Origin: Colius striatus
Taxonomy: Eukaryota > Chordata > Aves > Coliiformes > Coliidae
Length of the DNA stretch: 64,000 nucleotides
Assembly: GCF_028858725.1 (NCBI RefSeq)
Contig: NC_084759.1
Coordinates: 91,322,889-91,386,888, forward strand
Direction of reading: 5' to 3'
Of the stretch, positions 1 through 12,723 are shown piece by piece. The first letter of the stretch is position 1. Each line of letters starts with the position of its first letter. The translations under genes were made by a program, and so were the position numbers. The notes below the pieces were generated by a model. It did not search any database. It was not told the origin of the DNA and saw only the letters and a list, made by a program, of their open reading frames with translations.

Positions 1-2142
1 TCCACGTCAAAAATAGCATAGCTGAAGGCATTTTTACACTGAAGAGCTGCAGTCAGTGATAGAAAGCAGACAAAAATTCAGCAAATTACCTGGAGTTTTA
101 TTTAGTACAAGGGGCACAGAAAAGGAGGAATAGTCAGGACATTTTGCATTTAAGATGCTGCTGAATCACCTCCAAGGAAGATATCAAGAGGAGGCAAATT
201 CAACAATACCAGTGTTTGCTTTGCTTTTGCCATGCCAAGTACAAAAATAGGAGGTCTAACTCCTTTTTGTAAAAGCAAACATCTGAATTTTGAAGGGTCA
301 TGTGCCCACATTATGCAACTACCTAGTCCCTAACAAAATGGGATGATTTTCAATCTAGAGTTGTCTAAAAATAAATCTGGGAGGACTGGTTTCCCAAAAG
401 GGTAAGGGTTATGCACATAACTCAATGTCCACTTACAAAAATCTTTTCTGCATTCCTACAAACAGTGCTAATAACCATTACACAAGCAGAAAGGTCCTTT
501 TAACCTAATTTGCTAATTTTTATCCTAACATCTTTCTCCTTTTACATTTCTATCAGGCTGAATAGTAAATGCAGATCAATGTTTTGCTGATTTTTTTCTT
601 ATTGTCTCTGCCATTACATACATTTATTTTTATATACACTTATATATTCACACATAAGCATATATACATACATATGTGCAAAGGTGCAACCTTTGGAAGA
701 GGAATTCTATTTGATTCAACACAATATTTAAATTAAAAATTATGTAATTATATTGGCCTGTTGAAACTTGGTCTTACAAAACCCATTTTTCAATCATGAT
801 TATTACTCTCTTTAAATATCACGATTTATACAGAAAGCAATGGTGACAAGGATCAGTTCTGACACGGGTAGATGAGATAAAAGAGGAAAAAAGTCACAGA
901 AACAGTAGCTTGCATTACAGTCTTCGGCAACTGCGTGCAATTGGTGAGGAGGGAAATGGCCCTCTGAATGTTGGATGCTGGAGCTGGATGTTGTAAACAC
1001 CCTCTAAAAGCTTTTATCTATCGGTTCAATTTAAGCCTCTGTCTTTAACAAGTCTGTACATGTGCACCATAAAGGCAAGTCCCATAGCACCTTATTAACT
1101 TGTTTATTCTTTCCAGCTCTCTGCATTCACGCAAAATCGCATTATGCAATTAGCTGCTATGAAAACAAATGAAACATATTTTGGTTTTGCACATTTAAGG
1201 ATCACTTCAAAATCTGTTCTCTTCAAAAAGTATTTGATAGACTGACTTAGAATCGGTTTCACATCTGAATTATTTTTCCTGTTCTATGAAAAGATTGCTG
1301 CTGAGGTTATGTTTAAAACTGTTAAGATGGTGTAAAAAAAAAAAATCTGTGACTTGACTAATAAATTTTGATGATTTGAAGAACTTACCATCTTTCCTAG
1401 AGAAACCAAAGAATTCATTATTTTTAGGAAGGAGATGTGACAAGGTGGTCCTGACCTGCTACAAAGTTCATCCTGTAGTATATTAATATTTTTCCCATTG
1501 AAAAATCTTGCATCTATATTTCAGTGTTCAAGTGATTCAATTATTAGCAACTTCTGGCAAATAACAGGCAGCACATCTCAGCTATGCGACATGACACTTA
1601 TTTGTATGGGAAAAAGAAAGAGACAGTTACCATGTAAGCAAACAAGAACATCTCATTTGCTCAGTTGAGCTCATCACCAGCTAAGCTTAATTTTGATTAA
1701 CTCTCCCGTCTACAGTAGGATCCACTCTAAAAGAATTTACCATAAAAGGAGTCTTGGGGGTTTACTGTTATAAGAGGGATTGATCAAATGTTAAAATACC
1801 AACACTGAGAAGAAACTCCAGCTATTTGAAACTGTTGATTTTAGCATCCATTTGTTTACTAAATGTGTAATAGGTCCACCGTGGCTATCACCAGAAGGGC
1901 TCTCTGTGATTTATTTCATGACTTCCATGGAGTCAGTTCCCACAAGCCTACTTCCAGTGTTAATGTATCCCCCAAAGAAGTGCTGATACGTTGGGTGTAT
2001 CCCAGGTCATAGGAAAAACCTCTTCCTGGCCATGAAACCTCTTATTAATATATTTCCAGAGAATAAACACATTTAACTTGTCCTTTTTATTGTTAAGCAT
2101 TGAATTCAGTCACAAAAAATATCTCAGTCCTATAAAAAAGGA

Positions 2143-2164
2143 GGGGGGGTGGAGGGCAGGGGGG
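2143..2164 (+). other. G-quadruplex-type motif
   Basis: Four runs of at least three guanines with loops of 1, 4 and 2 nt (the first seven-G run can be split GGG-G-GGG) fit the G3+N1-7 pattern. It is isolated in AT-rich intergenic DNA, about 10 kb upstream of the ZBTB21 CpG island. Folding is an inference. Confidence 0.5.
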
Positions 2165-4230
2165 ATGTAGTAGCTTACTTGCCTGAAACATAGAACAAAA
2201 TTAGGGTCTTCACATTCTTCTCTCAAGCACGGGACATTGTCAGTGTATGAGGTTCCCTTTAAACCAAATCATGCATACCATATGTCTAAGAGATACACTT
2301 GAAAATTTCTTAGTCCTTGAAGAACGGGGAACAGATTCTTGCACGCCATGTGAAGACAGGATTATTTTTAAAAGAGTACTTTAAAGTACACTGAAATTTA
2401 AATTATGCTATAGTAAGCTATTTAGTTCAAGTTCAAGCTAATTCCCACTGAAAATAAGTGGGATGAGTTTGAGAAAACACAAGCATGTCTTTCAGTAAAT
2501 ATTTCTGGAAACGTAGAAATAGGAACAGAAACTTGGTCATAAATTTGCCAAGATGAATAGAAGGTGTCATTAACGTTTGTTCTCTCTGTATGAGCCATGG
2601 GCTCTTCCTCTCCGGGGAATCACAGTGGAAAACTGTAAACAAATTTTTTTGCACAGCATCATAAAATAAATTCCCAGTTCTGTATTCAGTGCTGAAGATA
2701 TTGCCAGGCAACAGGAAATTATTGCTGTATCTTGAGAGAATGCCTTGAATTTACTACATTTAAGTTGTTCGTTAGTGACACAATGCAAAGTTTTGCCTAG
2801 GTTTCAGTCCAATGAGCCCATACTTGAAGCTAAAAAGATATCCACCAATTTCAGCAGATTAAAAACCACAAATCTCTTTAGTTTACTAAAATCTGTAGTT
2901 ATCAAGTGACAACAATCACTGTGCAGTTTAACAGGATTAGAGTTTGGCTGCCCTATTAGAGCTCCAAGATGATCCATGAGGGTCAGTTCCCTGCTGAAGC
3001 TTCTTCATAGACTTTGGGCATACCACCACACCTGCAGGAATGTGCCAGGCACATATATGTGCTGTGGCACAATCTCCATACAGGAACCCAGTCTTGAGGA
3101 CAGGGAAGCCACCAAAACCCTCTCTGTTAAAATAACACTGCCTTTTCATCTTCCTTCTTGATGTTAGAGCTTCCAGTCCTGGAAATCTGATGGCTTTCTT
3201 GCTATCACACTAATTACCTATTTTGCTTAGGACATTTTCAGGGGAAATGGTCCTTGCTTTCCTAATTTTTTGGCTTTTGAAAATTCAAGAGGAGGTGATT
3301 TTTGAAAGGTTCAAGTCTTCAAGCTCTACTAGAAGCTATAAAATCAGTGCAGGGTTAATGAAGGGCTTTGTGGACCATTTACCTGTAGAGATGTATTACA
3401 TGATCCTAACAGTCCTCTTTAACTTCAGAATTTTAAAATACCAGACTTAATTTTCAAGAGCTTCCTTCAAAATGTAAATGCATATATCATCTTTCAACAC
3501 AAATCTATTAATTCGGCATCATAGATGGTCTTTTTAAATATTAAACACTTTCACGTTTGCCATTCTTAGTGGTATCCTGTTTTGTTCACCATTGGCTAAG
3601 AACATGTTTCCAGTCCAATTTTTCAGCTCAGGTGGCAAGCAGTCACCTGTCAAACTATAGTTAACTGCAATACTTGCAACTCCCTCTCCATACCCACCAG
3701 CTGCCCCTAACAGGCTCATGGAGATGCAATTAGGTGGTGTCTAGTTTTTAATCACCGTACACAGAAGCAATGGCTGCCCCTGTGTTTATAAACACTTGGG
3801 TGGAGAATTGATCTTGGTGGCTGAAGACACATCTTGGTGGGAAGAGGCTAGGGGAGGAAGAAAAGCAACCATGTCACACTCTGCAGTGGGACTTGTTGCT
3901 GAAAAATGAGTAGCAGTAACTGCTGACATAGTACCTGAAACACTTGCAACCATGCTGGTCCAGAACATCTGACATCCTTTGCCTGCAAGGGTTTTTGTTG
4001 GTACCCGGCTGTAACTTGAACCCGCATGAAATGCCGTGAGGTCTTTCCTCTGAGTTAATTCATCACTAAAGAAAATAATCCACATTTTAGCAGCAGAGTA
4101 AGCAAACCCCTTCAAATCATTTCCTGAAATGCTGTAATGCAATAAAGACAAGAAGAAAGAAACAACCTGGGACTGAGGGACATGAGGAGGGGGAAAGAAG
4201 GAAAGTGGAGGAAAAGACAGAAGGGATAAA

Positions 4231-4306
4231 GAAAGGAAGGGAGGAAGAAAGGAAGGGAGGAAGAAAGGAAGGGAGGAAGAAAGGAAGGGAGGAAGAAAGG
4301 AAGGGA
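4231..4306. repeat. 16-bp purine minisatellite (about 4.75 copies)
   Basis: The unit GAAAGGAAGGGAGGAA begins at 4231, 4247, 4263 and 4279 without a mismatch, followed by a 12-bp partial copy at 4295-4306. It sits at the end of a broader purine-rich stretch starting near 4141. One strand is all purine, so it could form a triplex. The Ser/Phe/Pro-rich open frames on the opposite strand (about 4112-4342) are by-products of the repeat. Confidence 0.95.
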
Positions 4307-7300
4307 AAAAATCTGTATGTTATTAGAAATACCATTTCTCAATTCCCAAAAGACTGTAATAACTCCGAAAGTCCAAATTAAGGCAATGAAAATGCAGAAG
4401 CATTAATGCAGAGATGAATCATCTAACCTAAAATAGAGGGAATGATGAAACATACAAGGGAAGAAAGCGTGTCATTTCAGCTTTAACAGCAAAATAATTC
4501 CAGATACAATCTTTCAAAGATGTTTGGCCAACAGAAACCACGAGACAGTGTTGGTTACTACAGTTTTATTCAGGGTACAGTGGAGAATTTATCTATTGCA
4601 AGCTCGAGTTTAAAATGGATGGGTCTGCAGGTCTCCTACACAAATGCTAGGCAACATTCAAAGTACCACACATGCCAGCCATTCCCCAAGAGTGACAACG
4701 CCAACTGAGAAAACAAAATAAACTAACGATCAATTTATCAGCTTTTTAAAGGAAGATGTCAAATATGTCATAAATTACAGAATCCTCTCTCACTTTCTCT
4801 CCTCCTAGTCAGCTTTGTACCAGTGAATAAGTTGAGACTACAGACTAGCTCTCTTTACAATGTAGGTTTGCAGCAGTTGTGAAGCAATGGAGAGAAAGTT
4901 TCAAATGCAGAGAGTCTGCACATATTTCCAGAACTTTTCCAGCCGTTATTTAAATGAAAAAATGTCCAGCTGAAGGGAGGGAAAAAATATATCCAGGCAG
5001 CTGAGCAGTCTGCCAAAGAGGAGAGGACAGAATTTCTGTTCCACATCATATGTTTCTGCAAATTCCTGGGAACAAATACACCCCTTCAGTAACTCCAGAG
5101 TCCATTGACAAGACTGCATGGGTCAGATTCCTCAACCACTGATGTCAGGATTTAAGACTTGCTCTAAATCACTCAAGCCAACACTCTCCTCTAGCCTGGA
5201 AAATGCAAATCTCTCCTGGGAGTGTGTCAAGTTCCAGCAGTAATTCCCGCATATGCCATTCTGGCAGCACGGCACCCTCTGCATTTTCCCATTTTGACTA
5301 CCTCCATCATCAACATACAAAGGGAAATTTGTACTTTCACCAGGCTCTCTCCAACGGGAAACTGCCATTTAATACCACTTTGGAAACAAAAGGAGATGTT
5401 AAAGGAGAATGAATGGCCACATATACTGAAATGCAATAGCTAGGTCTTTCTACACCACTCAGACACTCAGTATTTTCTGTGCTTTAATTAGGCATCTGAT
5501 AAGTGCCATCATCTTTTAACCCAGCACCAAAATATACCTGCATAACCCAAAAGCCAAGTTCAACCTAGGGGCCAGCATCAACTGAAGATTTCTCTAGTCC
5601 TGAGCCATCAGATATCATAGCTAGTGAAACTTCTACTCATTTGGGCAGTACAGAAAACAATGTTTCAAACATACACATATCATAAAGTACAAAACTAAAA
5701 AATAGTTTGAAGTCAGATTTGTCCATATACCTTTATCCTTTTTGCAACAATGCTCTTTAGCTTCATAATTTGTGCAGAAAAACATCAGATACTCAGTACC
5801 TTGTGGCAACATGTCACACAGAGCGTTATACTTTGACATTTCGTTATAGCTGAGGCTTTGCTGCAGACTGCCCAAAAGTCTACATTAACTGCAAGGTAGA
5901 AGTCCACAGCTGCAACAAAATTGATGCTTAGACAGAGTGCCCTGACACACGTACAGTCCACATGCATCTGTACCACCATACAACCCTAGGTCAGACCAAT
6001 GAATTGAGGTACACTGCCTGAGGTCCTCTCTTTTATCACTTTCATCTCACTGACCCCAGATCTTTCTAAATTTGATGCCAAATGAGGATACTTGGCAAGA
6101 GACCTGCTGTTTAGCTAGCCTGTGTAGGGATCTCCCTTAGGTCTTCAATGTTTAAAACTCTGAATATTATGCCCATCAGCGGGGATTTTTTTAAATAAGT
6201 TGTGTTATTTTTCTGCCCCCCAAGAAAGCCAATGACAACACCAAGGGAGCTGCTGTAAGAAGTCATCAGATTGAGAAGAATCTGGCGAACAAAACAGGAT
6301 AGCTGATGTGTGTGATTTTACCATCAGGGTTGTTTTCAACCAGAAATACTTGCCCTGTAATTGTCTTGTAGACATTCTAGTTGCACTGATCATGTGAGGC
6401 CCAGAGCTATGATCTCTGGGTAATGTTTGTATAATTGAGGGAAGAGAAAAGAACTGTGTAATAGTATGGCCAAATTTTGCCTCTTCGTATTCACCATTAA
6501 TAATGATGTACTCATAGCATGGTGTAAACACATATAACATGTAAACACCCACCAAATCCCTAAAATATAACACATTGCAGCCAGATAGGCTCCAAGCACG
6601 ATGCTTGTACTGGAGTAGCAATCAGCCTCTCTGTCGTCCATATCTAATTAGCTCATATATAACAAATTGCCACAGGCAAAGTGGGAGGAAGAGTGTTAAA
6701 TTGACAGAAAAGCAGGTCATGCAAAAAGACCTCTTCTGGAGCACTGTTTATCTACTTCAGAACTGTAAAGCAACATTTACTAAATAAATGCCTATTCTTT
6801 TGTGTCTGAACTCATCATGCAAACAATTTAATTTGACAGTGTAGAATTTACAATAATAAATTCAGTCAGTAGCCTGAACATAAAGATATCCATATCCTGG
6901 TATCTCTGTTATTTTCACATTGTCACTTGAACTTTGTAGTCAGTAATGAATAAATCAGTACGGAGATGACATCAGTGAGACGGCACGGGCCATAGAAATG
7001 CAAAAGTTGATCCACAGTTGTTACAGGACAGTATTTCTGTATTCATGGCCTGAAAGCGAGTTTCAGTTCTCAAATCATGGGCGTGTCTTTAAAATGCCCA
7101 GAAAAGCACAAGAATAGGTTTAAAGTTGTTATAAATTGCAACCTCTCCTTGAAATACACGTCTTTTATGCTTAGAACCAGTATGTTAACATCATATATGA
7201 AATGTCTTGGTGACTCAACAGCAGTCTGTTGTGCATATGCACAAATCAAAAAATACCATCTAGAATAACATTTCTGGCACTATTTATTGGAACAATGAAA

Positions 7301-10300
7301 TGTAGACACAATTTTCCAGCAAGCCAATAGGCTTACTTCCTAACTTTGGCATTTTTTACTTGTCAAGAACTTACTACAAATCACCTCTAGCGCCTGGATA
7401 CAGTCTTCTGAGAAGAAAAATAATCTACTCAACGTAGATTCTACTTACATTTTTCCAGCATCTTAGCAATGCACAAAGACAAATGCACTTGCTGTAACTC
7501 TAAAAATTACTCCACCTCTATGTAATCTCTAACCCCTAGGATTGTTGTTTGAGGACAAACTGATACTGGGGAATTAAAGCATCAAGCAGACTTTTAAAAT
7601 ATATTGTAGCACCAATAGCTCTTTGTTGCTCTCTGATTTCACTTATATAAACCTTCTAGAGAACTGAGGCTACAATCAGAGTACTTTCTGCCAGGAAACT
7701 TGATCTCTAAAGCTACATTTACAGGAAAACTGGACATCAAACATAGTTATTGTACTAATGCACTATCATTCCATTTCTTCTTCTCGAAAATAAACTATGC
7801 TAAATATGAACAAAAGCGTGAACCATTTTTTTTTTTTATAACAAGCACAAGACACTTCATTTTTCTTTGCTTTTCCTTGTTCAGAGTTAGCATGTGGACA
7901 TAATATGCTTGCAGTATCATCCATCTTTCTATTTTCTTTTTCCTGAACTTCTTTCCATACAGTTTGCCTAAAATAAAGAGCCAGGATGCACCCACTTGTA
8001 ACTAGGAAATCAAAGCTGCCTTTTAACATTGTCTTACACACTTCTACTGTAATCAGAATACTCAGGATTTTATTTTTAGAAGGCTCAGACACCAAACTCC
8101 AGCTGAAGTTAATCAGAGCTGTGACAACTGATAACATGAAATCGTGTCCTATCTGCTGTACTGTGACAGATTTTGTGTTTCAGTTGCTTCTGAAGCTTTT
8201 TATCAATGTGTTTTTTAAAGTAGTTGCAAATGGATTACTAGTTCCAAATGAAGATTCATTGTTTTTAAACAACAATCATGGTACTGTGACCCTCTGCCCC
8301 TTCAGAAAACGCATGCCTTAATAATTGTAGTGTATTTTTATCTGAATCACTGTCCAACCTGTGGAACTATCCTTTTTTGAAGCAGCTATGGGTTTACTAC
8401 TACTTAGCAGTTTTCTAGGGCAATGTTATCTTGTTGCTTGTCATTGTTTGGCAGCATTTATCTGAAACCACGCGAGTTGTTAGGCATGTGGATTCAGAGT
8501 GGAAAATATTAACTAGATTGTGCTATTTGCAGAAGAACGAGAGTGACAGCTAAAAAAGCTCAAGGCTTGGCATTCAGAAACAGCAATATCAGGGATGAAG
8601 GCAGTTAACTGTTCTTATAATTATTTTCCTGGTCAGAAATTTAGATTTTCAGAAAGAGTCTTGTATGTGTACCTTGCTTCACATCGGTTATGGAAACACT
8701 GCAATTCTTGTAATATTCTCATTGTGTGTCTTACTGTCTGGTTGTCTCTCTGGATACTGGCAAGTGTCCGTATTTTAGTGACCTGGTAAAGGACAGGTTT
8801 TAACCAGGAGAAGCAAGACTTCTTTTTACCTAGTTATGGAAAGTTTCATACGAACATATTAGGAAAAAGAAAAAAAATAAAGTCCAGGCACCTTTTTCCA
8901 TGCACAGCTGTCAGCAATGAGAAACCAGTAGAAAACTCTGCATCTGTGTTCTGGCAAATCATTGCTACCTGCATTTTGGCAGAATATTTGAAATCAATAA
9001 AGTTAGACCACTAATGTTTCCAGAAACAGCTGATGCATCCAAAGGTGGCTGAAAGGAACAGGTTCAACTCACATGTTTTCAGCAATCAGAAGTAACACAG
9101 TGCGTCTCTTCCCAGAAGCTCTGGGACAGAAGCTGCTATCTGAAGGGACAGGGTAACAGCCATCGCTGGTCCCTCTGCATCAAGTGCTTGCGCAACTGAT
9201 AAGATTTTCAGGGCCAACTGAGACAGGGCACAGTTTCTTACTGATTAATTCTCTCCCCCTGCAATACAACCTTGGCAACAGTAATTCCAGAGTTTCTGGT
9301 GGGAAACAAGACAAATATGCAATTCGGACGGTCGGGGGTTGCGTTTCTGCCATTACAGCAGCTACAGGAGAACCTTGGAGCCTAAAAAGTCTTGCTGCTA
9401 TCAAACTACAGGACAAACCTCTGTACAGAACAGACATGGGACTGGAAGAAAATGTACCAAGACGAAAAATTTTAGTATCTACACCTAGTGAAAGTTCCCT
9501 CACTGAAATTAAAAAAAAAAATTAGACTGTATGACAATTCTTTTGAGGTGCATTCTTCTTTCTTTGGCCTCTCTCCTTTCAAACCAAGCTGTTCTCTGAA
9601 AAATTATTTTATCAGCTGCTAATAGAGGAGTGCTTAAGGGTATCTGAGATACCTCTCAGGCTCTCTAAAAAAATAACCTAATGTAATTTATTTTAAATTA
9701 ATTACACAAGGTCTAAACCTTCAGAGAGAACTTTTTAGGGGTCTATATATATGAAAAAGGGATGAAATTACAGGCCTAGAAAACAGCAGCTTGCCTCTGG
9801 GATATGACTTTATTCCAACTATTTTTACATTGAAAATTAAGCAAATGTTAACATTAAAAAAACTTACAACTATTCAGACTATACAACTTGGCCCTGTAGT
9901 ACAATATTTGCATCACAAAAAGTAGCAACTTCTCATACTTACACATACAACCAATACAAGTGTTTTAGTTTTCACATGCGATTTTTTCACAAAGTCCATG
10001 TATAAACATCCATATTCTTAAAATAATTTTGCTTTACATTCTACGTTTCTTAAGGGTTCTGCTCTGAACAAAATTCCAGTGATTTGGTCAGCACGATCAA
10101 AAGTTAATCTGGGCAGCTATTGGATACTCTGAACAGAAAACAAACCTTATATTCCACAAACGTGCATCTGGCAATAACAGCTGCAACCACATACATATAG
10201 ATGAAAAATGTATCAAACTAAGCTCTCCATCAAAGCATTTAAAATTAGAAATGTTTGAAAAAAAATCATGAACAAGCTATTCTTGAAGAATGAGAAAGTA

Positions 10301-12466
10301 TTCAAATAATTGTGAATGGTGCATTTGACAAAATTAACCTACTTAGAGACAAGCTAAACCTCAAATATCTCTACAGCACAAATTCTTTGCTTAGATTTCA
10401 TTAGAATCAAGAAGAATCTGATTTATAGGGAATTAAAGCATCCGCACAACTTTAATAACACCAAGTCAATCAGACAATCAGAAAACAGTCAGATTGAGTC
10501 CCATTTTCCTTCAAAGCACAAAATCTTTGAGAACTACATTAAAAAATTTCCCAAATCATCTGCTTAAGATAAAAACTACAGAGAAGAGCTGCCGTCTGGT
10601 ACAAATATTATTCAAGCCACTACATGGGCTCTATTCTAAGGGCTGCACTTTCACTAGGGAAACTGATTAATTGCAAATACTGATAATAAATACCTGCCTA
10701 GTAAGACATACTTAAACACACCTGTCTACTCACCTTAGAGAACAGATTTTTTTTTTGACAAGGTAGTTCCAGCACAGAGGTTCTCCATCTGGGATACTTC
10801 TCCTTTTGGAGAAGCGCAACTGAGAAAATCGGTTAAGCAAGACCAATTTGTTTCTGCTGGGATGAGAAATAACTGACTACACAAGAAAATGGTTAGAAGG
10901 GCCTTGCTAGATTTACAAGAACAGGTCAGTTTCACAAATGCTTTGCTGGCACAACAGCCAGTGTTACTGCCATAAACTGGTTTATACGAACAGATCCAGC
11001 TGCTTTCCTAGTTGTTCATCCCCACTACCACAGATGGGCCTATTGTACCAGAGCAGTTGTCTGTGTACCTGTGCAGCAAATCAGATTGGGGAACTATTCC
11101 AGATTAAACCAAGCAGCTCATTTGGTTTTCATGCTGGCTCATCACACAGCCATGCTAATATCAGAAGAGGCAAGTGGCACAAGTCTATGAACAAAAAACC
11201 TCATTCCATTCACAGGCAGCTTATCAAGTTTGCAAAACCACCGAAAGAGCTAGCAATGACAAAATCTACAACTGAAAAGGGGAGCCAAGAGCCTCACCTA
11301 GTGAGGTACATCACCATTTTGCTTACAATTTTGTCCATTTGCCACAAACCCTTGAAAAAAAGGTTTAAACGCAGCACTAAAAACATTACAGAGATTCTAG
11401 CAGCTGCTTCTGAGTATTTGTGACTTAGCTGGAATATCTAAAAGCACACTTTGAAAATGTGTATGTGGATTAGATGTTAATCTCCACAATTCGAGCTGTC
11501 CTTAATGAAAAGATAATGAGCCAGATTAGCTTTGAAAAAAAAAAAAACCACGAGAAACCTTGTAATTCAAATTTCTATTTTAATACTTGTATTTTGACAC
11601 ATAAAGCCCTATTCAGGTACTTAATTCAGAGCGGATCATTTCAACAGGAAGCACGCCCAAAGCGATGATCATCCCCATTGTAATTTTTCAAATCGCATCA
11701 AGACGAACGAGTACGGTAGCGACAGAGAGTCTGAGCCAAAAACCCACCAGCAGCAGGGCATGTGCCCTCCCGCTAATACCAAGGGAACGGTGGACTCGCT
11801 TGTGAGGAGGCCACTAGGTATTGACCTTTCTTATTGAGCATGCTGGACGTTCCCCCTACCTTTTGGAAAACCATGGATTAAAATAAATACATTTAGAAAA
11901 AAAATAAACTCAAAACCAAACTAAAACACAACAAAAGAGACTATTAAATTAGGCAATCTACAGATTAAGACTGTCCATAGAGGTTTCCCCTGACAGACCA
12001 CCCTCCCGAGGCACGCAGGGCCCAGGCCGGTGCGGGAGGGGGGGCGCGAATGGTGCGGGTTACCACAGCGGCACCCTACCAACATCTATCGACACTGTCA
12101 CCGGCTCCATAACGGTAGGAGTCCTCGGTGGAGGAGACACACACACACGACGGGGACCTGGCCGTGTGTTCCCACACACACCCTCTACACACACACACGC
12201 GCTGCGTGCCGGCCCGCGCCCCGTCCCCTCTCCCTGGAACGCCTGGGCGCGCCCGCCCCCGGCGGCTGCCTCAGTTTCCCTGCCGCGCGCGCGCGCCCAG
12301 CCGTTGGCGGGCGGGCGGGAGGAGAAAGGGGCTTGAGCGGAGGGCAGCCGGAGACGCGCTGGGAGACTCCGCTTGGCACTTGGGCGGCCGCCCCTGCCAC
12401 GCGGCGCGCCGAGCCCGCGCGCGCCCCAAAGGGCTTTGCCGGCCGCAGCGCTACCTGTGGGGGAGG

Positions 12467-12476
12467 GGGGAATCCC
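12467..12476. promoter_or_regulatory. Candidate NF-kappaB site
   Basis: GGGGAATCCC fits the kappaB consensus GGGRNWYYCC at every position and lies about 140 bp upstream of the CRE in the ZBTB21 promoter. Binding is inferred; in such a G/C-rich island a chance match is possible. Confidence 0.4.
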
Positions 12477-12544
12477 CCGTCCCCCTAAACCGCTGCCCTT
12501 CCTTCCCCGCCGCGCCAGCGCCTCGCCCCCCGCTCCCCCGCCGG

Positions 12545-12549
12545 CCAAT
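12545..12549 (+). promoter_or_regulatory. CCAAT box (NF-Y type)
   Basis: CCAAT inside GGCCAATCG matches the NF-Y core, about 60 bp upstream of the CRE, a usual distance from a CpG-island start site. Confidence 0.5.
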
Positions 12550-12561
12550 CGCAGCGCTGCG

Positions 12562-12569
12562 CACGTGAC
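12562..12569. promoter_or_regulatory. E-box, USF/MYC-type CACGTGAC
   Basis: CACGTGAC is the favoured USF1/2 or TFE-type E-box. It lies between the CCAAT box and the CRE; the close cluster makes a functional core promoter plausible. Confidence 0.5.
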
Positions 12570-12606
12570 GAGCGTTCCCTTCGATGACCTCATCCCTGGT
12601 GTGGGA

Positions 12607-12614
12607 TGACGTCA
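12607..12614. promoter_or_regulatory. Perfect cAMP response element TGACGTCA
   Basis: The palindromic full CRE TGACGTCA is the CREB/ATF consensus. A TGACCTCA variant lies about 20 bp upstream. Its position directly before exon 1 suggests that CREB/ATF factors drive ZBTB21 transcription here. Confidence 0.6.
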
Positions 12615-12723
12615 AATTCAAGATGGATGGAATCACGGCGGTGGCAGCAGCGCGCGCGGGCGAACCGTGAAAGGAGGCGCCGAGGGGGGCAGCACGGGGG
12701 GGGCGCGGCCGGCGGCGGACAGG
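12615..12723 (+). other. ZBTB21: ZBTB21 non-coding first exon (5' end approximate)
   Basis: The exon is inferred from a textbook donor (AGG|GTGAGTA, GT at 12724-12725) inside the CpG island, downstream of a cluster of promoter motifs, with no long coding frame. The ZBTB21 coding exon opens with a splice acceptor 13 nt before its ATG, so at least one upstream non-coding exon must exist; this is the best candidate. The exact start is not readable from sequence, and further 5' UTR exons may lie in the 11-kb intron. ATGs at 12623 and 12627 could begin short upstream ORFs. Confidence 0.55.
12619..12627 (+). promoter_or_regulatory. YY1-like site at the presumed start of transcription
   Basis: CAAGATGGA is close to the CAAGATGGCGGC motif bound by YY1 just downstream of many CpG-island start sites. 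The position and orientation, 8 bp after the CRE and about 100 bp before the exon 1 donor, fit that role. It also brings ATG triplets at 12623 and 12627 into the possible 5' UTR. Confidence 0.4.

Larger units (their letters stand above)
1..11999. other. Intergenic DNA upstream of ZBTB21, no supportable gene
   Basis: This stretch is AT-rich, with many poly(A) and poly(T) runs. Open frames are short, overlap on both strands and show no recognisable domain or any convincing run of spliced exons. The longest are a 161-codon + frame at 10938-11423, a 138-codon - frame at 6205-6621 and a pair of overlapping frames at about 9180-9525; none resembles a known protein. In mammals a divergent non-coding RNA and UMODL1 lie on this side of ZBTB21, but I see no cysteine-rich UMODL1-like exon here. 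Distal enhancers or an unannotated lncRNA cannot be excluded by eye. Structured elements within it are listed separately. Confidence 0.6.

Noticed and set aside
4112-4342. Ser/Phe/Pro-repeat proteins on the - strand
   Set aside because: Direct translation of the purine minisatellite and its purine-rich flanks.
10938-11423. 161-codon + strand ORF
   Set aside because: No recognisable motif, no promoter or splice context, and a length expected by chance in 64 kb read in six frames.
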